9,423 nt of DNA from JBBTVO01 sp038058335 (GTDB lineage: Bacteria; Patescibacteriota; Microgenomatia; Levybacterales; UBA12049), in assembly GCA_038058335.1 (NCBI GenBank), contig JBBUBI010000038.1, positions 1 to 9,423 of the forward strand. The letters run 5' to 3'. A model generated the notes under the pieces. It did not search any database. It was not told the DNA's origin and saw only the letters and a list, made by a program, of their open reading frames with translations. A program made the translations under genes and the position numbers. Positions 5,264 through 9,423 of this stretch are shown in pieces (within the stretch, counting starts at the first letter, position 1; each line of letters opens with the position of its first letter).

Positions 5264-5349
5264 AATTGACCTAATTTCTAATTAACCTAATTGATCTAAA
5301 AATGAAACAATATAATTTAGAAGAAAGAACTACGAGGTCTGAAAAATAA
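5264..5349 (+). pseudogene. Dead 5' fragment of a second four-helix-bundle gene with its leader
   Basis: ATG at 5302 opens a 15-codon frame, MKQYNLEERTTRSEK, ending in TAA (5347-5349). It matches the start of the intact gene at 2166 (MKSSKFDLEERTAKF): same spacing, shared LEERT. The upstream DNA is also shared: AATTGACCTAATT (5264-5276 versus 2131-2143) and CTAATTTCTAATT (5271-5283 versus 2147-2159). The remainder of the gene and the right inverted-repeat arm are missing, and the sequence runs straight into the end of the opposite-strand 33-residue gene. It is a truncated relic of a second IVS-like cassette, not a recent copy, since the sequence has diverged. Confidence 0.6.
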
Positions 5350-5350
5350 A

Positions 5351-5452
5351 TTATTTCTTCTTTTTCTTGTTAAGCATTGTAGGGAGCGCTGTCAGTGTAA
5401 GTATAAGCCCTAAAACAGCAAGAATCAAATATCCAATTAAAGCATCAGTCAT
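5351..5452 (-). CDS. 33-residue single-pass membrane protein
   Basis: An ATG at 5452 with an ideal Shine-Dalgarno (AGGAGG at 5462-5467, nine bases upstream) opens a 33-codon frame: MTDALIGYLILAVLGL..., one hydrophobic segment (about 4-24) and the tail NKKKKK. By the positive-inside rule the C-terminus should be in the cytoplasm. It follows the 61-residue membrane-protein gene with a 6-base gap, as second gene of a two-gene operon. No family is recognised. The ribosome-binding site, the single clean membrane span and the charged tail make a real gene likely despite its size. Its stop abuts the four-helix-bundle relic. Confidence 0.65.
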   Translation of the reverse strand: MTDALIGYLILAVLGLILTLTALPTMLNKKKKK

Positions 5453-5458
5453 ATATTA

Positions 5459-5644
5459 TCACCTCCTAATCCAAAGACTCATGTACCATAGCACAATCGT
5501 CGCCAAAACACCAAATGCTGCTGTTAATAAATTTAATTTATCAAAAATAGCGGGCAACACTACTGCTGCGACTCCAACAAGTCCTAGATCAGAAAAGATA
5601 TCTGATAATTTATCAAGTTGTTCTTCATTTAATTTAGTAAACAT
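5459..5644 (-). CDS. 61-residue two-span membrane protein
   Basis: A small protein with an amphipathic N-terminus (MFTKLNEEQLDKLSDIFSDL) and two hydrophobic segments (about 19-35 with VVLP, and 39-58 ending WYMSLW), then a terminal RR. It resembles small uncharacterised two-span proteins of the DUF6722 kind, which I recall only loosely. The start at 5644 is supported by a good promoter whose -10 lies seven bases upstream, so it would be translated leaderless. The last two codons, AGG AGG, together with TGA form the Shine-Dalgarno of the next gene, tying the pair together. The function is unknown; a holin-like or membrane-stress role cannot be argued from sequence alone. Confidence 0.7.
   Translation of the reverse strand: MFTKLNEEQLDKLSDIFSDLGLVGVAAVVLPAIFDKLNLLTAAFGVLATIVLWYMSLWIRR
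5462..5467 (-). promoter_or_regulatory. Shine-Dalgarno formed by the last two Arg codons of the upstream gene
   Basis: AGGAGG followed by TGATAAT: the two terminal Arg codons and the stop of the 61-residue gene make an almost perfect anti-16S match at nine bases from the ATG of the 33-residue gene. Confidence 0.8.
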
Positions 5645-5651
5645 TTATTTG

Positions 5652-5680
5652 ATACTATCAAAAATGATTTAAAATTTCAA
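5652..5680 (-). promoter_or_regulatory. Promoter of the small membrane-protein pair
   Basis: On the minus strand, -35 TTGAAA (5675-5680), 17-bp spacer, -10 TAGTAT (5652-5657). The ATG at 5644 follows after seven bases, predicting a leaderless mRNA. The promoter lies beside the interspersed repeat block that begins at 5690. Confidence 0.6.
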
Positions 5681-5689
5681 TGTTTTGAA

Positions 5690-5744
5690 TTTTTGACTTC
5701 TAAATTTTAAATGTTTTAAACATTAAATTATTGAAACATTCAAT
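5690..5744 (+). repeat. Interspersed repeats: 21-bp and 41-bp units
   Basis: 5690-5710 is identical to 95-115, and 5704-5744 matches 1092-1132 at 38 of 41 positions. The two units overlap here, joining words that are separate elsewhere in the window. No gene lies in 5690-5860. Confidence 0.7.
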
Positions 5745-5774
5745 GTCACCGCCACAACGGAATCCCGACCGAAA
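5745..5774 (+). repeat. GC-rich 30-bp interspersed repeat, right copy
   Basis: Matches 179-208 at 26 of 30 positions, same orientation. With the 21-bp repeat just upstream it forms a composite module that also stands at the left border of the accessory block. Confidence 0.7.
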
Positions 5775-5860
5775 GCTCGTAGAAAGTTTATATAGTCCGA
5801 TATAATCTCTCAAGCATTTATTACAAATACCAGTATTTATCAAAAATAACTAAAATTCCA

Positions 5861-5896
5861 TTGACAATGTATCATATATTAATATATGATGCATTG
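5861..5896 (+). promoter_or_regulatory. Promoter with 32-bp near-perfect palindromic operator
   Basis: -35 TTGACA (5861-5866), 18-bp spacer, -10 TATGAT (5885-5890). A palindrome of 32 bp (5865-5896, centre 5880/5881) covers the end of the -35, the whole spacer and the -10; the half-sites CAATGTATCATATATT and CAATGCATCATATATT agree at 15 of 16 positions. The ATG at 5898 follows at once. Placement over the promoter of a DNA-binding regulator strongly suggests autorepression, though binding is inferred. Confidence 0.75.
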
Positions 5897-5897
5897 T

Positions 5898-6287
5898 ATG
5901 CCGCATGTTTCAAGAATTAAGCTTGATCAAAAAGTTGAAGAGGATCTTATAAGGACTCTTGAGTTTGTTCTCACCAAGCTTACGAAAGAGGAAGAGATGA
6001 ATGGATTTCTGCTTTCACTCTTGACGCCTACTGAGCGGCTAATGCTTGCGAAACGTCTTGCGATGACCATTCTTCTGAAGGAGAATCTTCCGGATTCTCA
6101 TATTTCCGCAGCGCTTAAAGTTACAAGACCGACTGTTTCAAGGATGCAGCTTTTTCTGGAGTCACGCGGAGAAGGTTTCGAGTATGCTTTACAAAAACTA
6201 CAGAATGAAAAAATCGTGCAGGAATTTAAGGGAGCTTTGAAAAGTTTGGCCTCGTATGCTGTAAAAGCCGCCGGCGGAAGACTATAG
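5898..6287 (+). CDS. TrpR-like transcriptional regulator (YerC/YecD type)
   Basis: A 129-residue helical protein of the TrpR/YerC type. The segment LLTPTERLMLAKRLAMTILLKENLPDSHISAALKVTRPTVSRMQLFLE (41-88, quoted here only for its landmarks LTP-ER, LPDSHIS and TRPTVSRM) lines up with the TrpR DNA-binding core; the helix-turn-helix is about 64-86. An N-terminal helix (about 9-30) would serve dimerisation, and a lysine-rich C-terminal helix is added. The tryptophan-binding function of true TrpR cannot be assumed for YerC types. ATGs at 5886, 5889 and 5898 are in frame; 5898 is preferred because the first two lie within or at the -10 box, and transcription should start near 5897. It is followed by the separate promoter of rplJ-rplL. 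Target genes are unknown apart from the likely autoregulation. Confidence 0.85.
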   Translation: MPHVSRIKLDQKVEEDLIRTLEFVLTKLTKEEEMNGFLLSLLTPTERLMLAKRLAMTILLKENLPDSHISAALKVTRPTVSRMQLFLESRGEGFEYALQKLQNEKIVQEFKGALKSLASYAVKAAGGRL

Positions 6288-6311
6288 ATTATCTCAAGAT
6301 GAATTATTCTC

Positions 6312-6340
6312 TTTACAAACGGTCAGATCTTTGGTAAACT
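6312..6340 (+). promoter_or_regulatory. Promoter of the rplJ-rplL operon
   Basis: -35 TTTACA (6312-6317), 17-bp spacer, -10 TAAACT (6335-6340). Transcription should begin near 6347, immediately before the L10-type leader RNA. The promoter starts 25 bases after the TrpR-like gene; no terminator is visible between them, so read-through is possible. Confidence 0.65.
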
Positions 6341-6347
6341 AACAAAA

Positions 6348-6443
6348 CCTAAGACAGTAGGTTTCCGAAAGGATTAAAACACCTACCGAGGATCAACCAA
6401 GCATGAAATTGCTCGGCATGGCACTCTTTAGGAGTGCTTTTTT
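6348..6443 (+). promoter_or_regulatory. Ribosomal L10 leader RNA with attenuator
   Basis: The leader shows the conserved L10-leader layout: CCTAAGACAG, then GTAGGT (6357-6362) pairing with ACCTAC (6381-6386), enclosing a small hairpin TCC-GAAA-GGA with a GNRA loop, and closing CGAGG (6387-6391). The AAGACA bulge resembles the kink-turn bound by the L10(L12)4 complex. Downstream, CTCGG (6412-6416) can pair either with CCGAG (6386-6390) or within a local hairpin starting CCAAGCA (6397-6403); these are mutually exclusive. A terminator follows at 6421-6443. In Bacillus subtilis the same operon is controlled by L10(L12)4-dependent transcription attenuation; the same scheme is inferred here. Confidence 0.8.
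6421..6443 (+). terminator. Intrinsic terminator (attenuator) in the rplJ leader
   Basis: GCACTC (6421-6426), loop TTTAG, GAGTGC (6432-6437), then six T. It ends only 13 bases before the rplJ start codon, so it can only be regulatory. Confidence 0.85.
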
Positions 6444-6456
6444 ATTGAATAATAGT

Positions 6457-7212
6457 ATGGATGTAAAAAAAGTCAGCAAAAACAGAGAGAAAAAAGAACA
6501 GCTTGTGGCTGAGATTGCCGAAAAAGTAGGTAAATCAAAAGCTATGGTGTTCACCAATTATCAGGGCATGACGCACAAACAGCTTGAAGAACTCAAAAGA
6601 GCTCTCAAGGATGCGAATGCAGAATTGGTCGTAACAAAAAATACTCTTCTCAAACTATCTCTAAGCAAAGCAAGTATAAATGCAGATGGACACGAGGAAG
6701 GATTTAACAATCCAACCGCAACGCTTTTTGCATACGAAGATGTAATAGCACCTCTTAAGCATTTGGCTAAAACACTCAAAAATTTAGGTCTTCCCACGAT
6801 CAAATTTGGCATTATGGATGGACAAGCGCTTACTAGTGACCAAGTGCTTACACTTGCCTCGCTCCCTTCTAGGGAAATACTGCTTGCGCAGGTTGTAGGC
6901 GGACTTAAGTCACCAATCTTCGGTCTTCACAGAGCACTCAGCTGGAATTTACAAAAATTGGTAATGACCTTAAACGCTATAAACGCAAACAGACCACAGA
7001 CTACTGTCGACAGCAATGGCAAGCAGCCTATTGCGAAATCTAATCAAGAAGTTGTCGTAGAAGAATTGAAAACTGAAAATACAACAAAAGATATAGAGGG
7101 TACTGCTAATGAAGTAGAAAAAGATTTGCCTAGCGACCAAGAAAATAAAGTCGAAAGCGGTAGTCAGAAGACTGAAGACAGTAAGCAAGATTTTGAAGGG
7201 GGTGAGAATTGA
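6457..7212 (+). CDS. rplJ: Ribosomal protein L10 with acidic C-terminal tail
   Basis: L10 (uL10) anchors the L7/L12 stalk on the large ribosomal subunit and is the operon's own repressor. The 251-residue product has the usual core: KKEQLVAEIAEKVGKSKAMVFTNYQGMT (12-39), LKDANAELVVTKNTLLKLSL (50-69, rRNA-binding region), SLPSREILLAQVVGGLKSPI (136-154), and the helix that binds L12 dimers (about 148-178). The core would end near 178, as in ordinary L10 of about 165-180 residues. Residues 179-251 form an added, low-complexity tail rich in Glu, Asp, Gln, Asn and Lys, ending DFEGGEN. The start at 6457 is chosen because an in-frame ATG at 6403 lies inside the leader RNA upstream of the terminator; no Shine-Dalgarno is seen. 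The stop overlaps rplL by one base. Confidence 0.93.
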   Translation: MDVKKVSKNREKKEQLVAEIAEKVGKSKAMVFTNYQGMTHKQLEELKRALKDANAELVVTKNTLLKLSLSKASINADGHEEGFNNPTATLFAYEDVIAPLKHLAKTLKNLGLPTIKFGIMDGQALTSDQVLTLASLPSREILLAQVVGGLKSPIFGLHRALSWNLQKLVMTLNAINANRPQTTVDSNGKQPIAKSNQEVVVEELKTENTTKDIEGTANEVEKDLPSDQENKVESGSQKTEDSKQDFEGGEN

Positions 7213-7601
7213 TGGCAAAAGTATCAAAAGACGATTTAATAAAAACAGTTGAAGAGATGTCAGTTCTCGAACTTTCAGAATTTGTAAAAGCTTTGGAAGA
7301 AAAATTCGGAGTTTCTGCAGCAATGATGGCAGCACCAGCAGCCGCAGGAGCAGCTCCAGCAGATGCAGGAGAACCTGCAGAAGAGCAGACGGTCTTCAAT
7401 GTCGTAATTGCATCTTCAGGAGCAAACAAAATAAGTGTAATTAAAGCACTTAGAGAATTAGTGCCAACTCTAGGACTCAAAGAGGCCAAGGATTTGGTAG
7501 ACGCAGCTCCAAAAGAAGTAATGACCGCAGTCAACAAAAAGACTGCTGAAGAAGCAAAAGAGAAATTAACTACAGCAGGCGCAACAGTAGAGCTTAAATA
7601 G
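7212..7601 (+). CDS. rplL: Ribosomal protein L7/L12
   Basis: A 129-residue L7/L12 (bL12), the multi-copy stalk protein that recruits and activates translational GTPases. N-terminal dimerisation domain (about 1-35, LIKTVEEMSVLELSEFVKALEEKFGV in outline), an Ala/Pro/Gly-rich hinge (about 40-60), and the globular C-terminal domain carrying the factor-binding signature KALRELVPTLGLKEAKDLVD (about 77-96) and an end GATVELK. The start is the ATG at 7212, sharing its A with the TGA of rplJ (TGATG), with AAGGGGGTGA (7196-7205) as a strong Shine-Dalgarno; an in-frame TTG at 7209 is less likely. L10 tail codons supply the ribosome-binding site, so the two are translationally linked, as expected for a 1:4 or 1:6 complex. 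Confidence 0.97.
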   Translation: MAKVSKDDLIKTVEEMSVLELSEFVKALEEKFGVSAAMMAAPAAAGAAPADAGEPAEEQTVFNVVIASSGANKISVIKALRELVPTLGLKEAKDLVDAAPKEVMTAVNKKTAEEAKEKLTTAGATVELK

Positions 7602-7623
7602 TTTCCTTGTTTGGTTAATTTAG

Positions 7624-7650
7624 AAAAGACTCCTTTGCCGGAGTCTTTTT
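7624..7650 (+). terminator. Intrinsic terminator after rplL
   Basis: AAAAGACTCC (7624-7633), loop TTTGCC, GGAGTCTTTT (7640-7649) followed by T; a 6-bp GC-rich stem extended by A-T pairs and a T-run. It closes the rplJ-rplL operon 22 bases after the stop and could also work for the opposite strand. Confidence 0.9.
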
Positions 7651-7795
7651 ATTTGCTTGAAAAGTCAGTTTCAGGGATTTATTGGAGGAATATGTTGCTG
7701 CATCAGCCATTTCCCTTAAATTACCTCTTGACATCATTGTTGCATTTTGTTACTTTAGTTTTAGGTCTATATTACATAGTATTAGTCCTGAGCCT

Positions 7796-8011
7796 ATGAT
7801 CACTCAAACCATATCACTAGATAACCTACCCGATCTTCTCACTGTCCGTGAAGTTGCACAAATTCTTAGGGTTTCTCCTTTGACAATTAAAAGATGGGGC
7901 AAAAGAGGCAAGCTTCCAGCAATAAGAATTAACTCAAGAGGCGATAGGCGATACAAAAAAGAAGCTGTACTTTATCTTCTCGGTCTTCAAGCCCGCAGCG
8001 AAGTAGTCTAG
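7796..8011 (+). CDS. Small HTH DNA-binding protein (excisionase/MerR-type)
   Basis: A 71-residue protein with the HTH_17 (excisionase-like, MerR-type) fold: LLTVREVAQILRVSPLTIKRWGKRGKLPAIRI (14-45) is helix-turn-helix, and RGDRRYKKEAVLYLL (49-62) is the wing and last helix. The domain fills almost the whole protein, as in stand-alone regulators or excisionases. No recombinase or phage gene is nearby, so a regulator role is as likely as excisionase. The ATG at 7796 is chosen as the domain starts just after it; an in-frame ATG at 7682 would add 38 unrelated, hydrophobic residues. A weak promoter (TTGTTA 7747-7752, 17 bp, TATTAC 7770-7775) may drive it. No Shine-Dalgarno seen. Confidence 0.8.
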   Translation: MITQTISLDNLPDLLTVREVAQILRVSPLTIKRWGKRGKLPAIRINSRGDRRYKKEAVLYLLGLQARSEVV

Positions 8012-8021
8012 GGGCACAAAC

Positions 8022-8050
8022 TTGAAAGTAAGCTCATAAAATTGTAAAAT
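8022..8050 (+). promoter_or_regulatory. Promoter of the glycosyltransferase gene (leaderless)
   Basis: -35 TTGAAA (8022-8027), 17-bp spacer, -10 TAAAAT (8045-8050). Six bases (CCACGA) separate it from the GTG at 8057, so transcription should start on the start codon itself. The promoter lies in the 45-bp gap after the HTH gene. Confidence 0.65.
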
Positions 8051-8056
8051 CCACGA

Positions 8057-9412
8057 GTGGCCAGATCTGAAAGAATAAGATTATTAATTCACTCTCCATA
8101 CCGCAAGATAAATGGATTACCCAGTGGGGTTAACAGTATGATTGAGGAGAGCATTCCTCATCTTGAAAGACTAGGATGCGATGTGAAGACAGTCAGACCT
8201 GCGCCATTGCGGTATCCATTTGAAAAAAAAGATGATTCCGATTATCATTTGGGCAGAGGCGTCCCCGCGATAGTTGACAGTACTGATTTTGAAGTTGGGT
8301 TTGCTTTTAGTAAGCGTAGCGCCCGCGACATTCTTGAGGACGCGAGGCCTCACATAGTTGAATGTCATGAGCCTGCAATCCCTTTTGCTGCTCATACTCT
8401 TATATCTGCTAATCCTAAAATCGATGAGAACAGAAGACTTGTTCCCTTCGCTGCTGTTCAGCATGCTGGCATGCCGGATGGAGGAGTTGAGAGGATTACG
8501 GAGTTTGTGCGAGAAATATTGACAAGAGCCAAAAGAGTCAAGTTTAATAAATTTTTCCTGCCGGTCGGATTTACACCCGGATGGGTACAGACTCTTCGGG
8601 ATGGATTTTCCTCATGGAGCGCAGTAACTGAAGATACAAGAGATTTTTGGTATAAGTATAACCCGCAAGATTATTCAATAATTCCAAATGGCTTCGAGGT
8701 TAGAGACTTTACTCCTGATGGAGAAATTTTTGAGGAGTGGAAGACGGATGGAAAGAGGACTGTTCTTGTAGTTGCAAGGCATGATAAGAGAAAAGGGCTT
8801 GATGATCTTCTTTTGGCCCACAAAGAAAACGTAAAAGCTGATTATAACGTCAAGCTTAAATTAACCGGTAGAGGAGATATGACGGAGGCTTTAGAAGAGC
8901 TCGTTCGCAGAGAAGATATTCCTGATGTTGAGTTTCTCGGATCATTGTCAAAGCCGGATTTAACTAAAGCATATAGAACCGCAGATGTCGTAGTAGCTCC
9001 ATCAGTGGGCGGAGAGGGATTCAATCGGACAATTGTTGAAGGGAGGATGTCGGGAGTTCTTGTAGTATGCACAAATATAGCTGGACAAAAAAGAGCAATT
9101 GGAGACGAACTTAAAGGTTTAATGGCAGAGCCCAAGAATCCAGGCAGTCTAGCAGAGAAAATAAGAAATGTTCTGGATTTGCCCGAAGAATATGCTAAAG
9201 AATTGCGTGAGCAGTCAAGAAGAAGCGCAACCCAAGATTTTGGGTGGGAAACAGTTTCGCTCAAGCGTGTAGCTCATTATGATCAAATACTCTCAAGGCA
9301 TGGACAAGTACCGGAATGGGAAGGTGCTACGAAAACATTTCTGAGCAGGATCCCAATCGCTGGAGACATATTTGTGAGTGATAGACCAAAAAAGTATCAG
9401 AGAAGAAGCTAA
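8057..9412 (+). CDS. GT4-family glycosyltransferase (GT-B fold)
   Basis: A 451-residue GT-B glycosyltransferase of the GT4 family (PimA/WcaI-like). These move a sugar from an activated donor to a lipid, glycan or other acceptor at the inner face of the membrane. N-terminal domain: LLIHSPYRKINGLPSGVNSM (9-28) with the glycine loop, and PHIVECHEP (98-106). C-terminal donor domain: IPNGFEV (209-215), VVARHDKRKGLDDLL (238-252, with the phosphate-binding Arg241 and Lys246), LTGRGD (269-274), and the donor E-x7-E motif GGEGFNRTIVEG (Glu320, Glu328). All key residues are present and length is a little above average, with a basic C-terminal tail that may help membrane contact. GTG start, no Shine-Dalgarno, leaderless promoter. 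No neighbouring sugar genes are in the window to indicate the product; donor and acceptor are unknown. Confidence 0.88.
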   Translation: MARSERIRLLIHSPYRKINGLPSGVNSMIEESIPHLERLGCDVKTVRPAPLRYPFEKKDDSDYHLGRGVPAIVDSTDFEVGFAFSKRSARDILEDARPHIVECHEPAIPFAAHTLISANPKIDENRRLVPFAAVQHAGMPDGGVERITEFVREILTRAKRVKFNKFFLPVGFTPGWVQTLRDGFSSWSAVTEDTRDFWYKYNPQDYSIIPNGFEVRDFTPDGEIFEEWKTDGKRTVLVVARHDKRKGLDDLLLAHKENVKADYNVKLKLTGRGDMTEALEELVRREDIPDVEFLGSLSKPDLTKAYRTADVVVAPSVGGEGFNRTIVEGRMSGVLVVCTNIAGQKRAIGDELKGLMAEPKNPGSLAEKIRNVLDLPEEYAKELREQSRRSATQDFGWETVSLKRVAHYDQILSRHGQVPEWEGATKTFLSRIPIAGDIFVSDRPKKYQRRS

Positions 9413-9423
9413 ATTTGAACTCT

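Noticed and set aside
7611..7799. 62-codon plus-strand frame after rplL rich in hydrophobic residues
   Set aside because: It runs through the rplL terminator hairpin and ends in the start of the HTH gene; there is no ribosome-binding site.
8171..9264. Minus-strand frames of 97 and 140 codons inside the glycosyltransferase gene
   Set aside because: Antisense to an intact, motif-complete glycosyltransferase.
1..9423. Recoded TGA (as in some CPR lineages)
   Set aside because: TGA ends rplJ, the RelB-like gene and the surface protein at sensible positions, and Trp and Gly are encoded normally.

Overview
The window looks like chromosomal DNA from an AT-rich, small-genome bacterium, most likely of the Candidate Phyla Radiation (Patescibacteria), perhaps Microgenomates. 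This is an inference from gene content and style: toxin-antitoxin cassettes, a stand-alone four-helix-bundle (23S intervening-sequence type) gene, a YerC-type TrpR-like regulator next to rplJ-rplL, a repeat-rich surface protein, very AT-rich intergenic repeats, and first genes that seem to start at or very near the transcription start. TGA is an ordinary stop here (for example at the ends of rplJ and of the RelB-like gene), which argues against the TGA-recoding CPR groups.

Left part, about 1-5850: an accessory region built of short cassettes separated by related AT-rich repeats. In order: a RelB/RelE-type toxin-antitoxin operon on the minus strand (381-931) with a palindromic operator; an AbiEii-type nucleotidyltransferase with an overlapping 80-residue upstream partner (1234-2078); a four-helix-bundle gene (2166-2516) enclosed by 23-bp inverted repeats; a membrane-anchored surface protein with Ig-like repeats, split by a +1 frameshift near 3800-3812 (2623-5251); a dead 5' fragment of a second four-helix-bundle gene (5264-5349); and a minus-strand pair of tiny membrane proteins (5351-5644), the second too short to stand out by length. 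Several repeat units recur at 95-208, 1024-1163, 2080-2122, 2580-2596 and 5690-5774, and the first and last of these bracket the whole accessory block as direct repeats.

Right part, about 5860-9412: conserved core genes on the plus strand. A TrpR-like regulator sits behind a 32-bp near-perfect palindrome covering its promoter. Then comes a promoter, an L10-type leader RNA ending in an intrinsic terminator (attenuator), and rplJ-rplL, the ribosomal stalk operon. L10 carries an unusual acidic tail of about 73 residues. A strong terminator closes the operon. After it lie a small MerR/excisionase-type HTH protein and a GT4-family glycosyltransferase with its own promoter and a leaderless GTG start.

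A shared pattern is that first genes of transcripts have the -10 box only 6-11 bases from the start codon and no Shine-Dalgarno sequence, while two internal genes (rplL and the 33-residue membrane protein) have strong Shine-Dalgarno sequences. All assignments are from reading the sequence; no database search or folding program was run.
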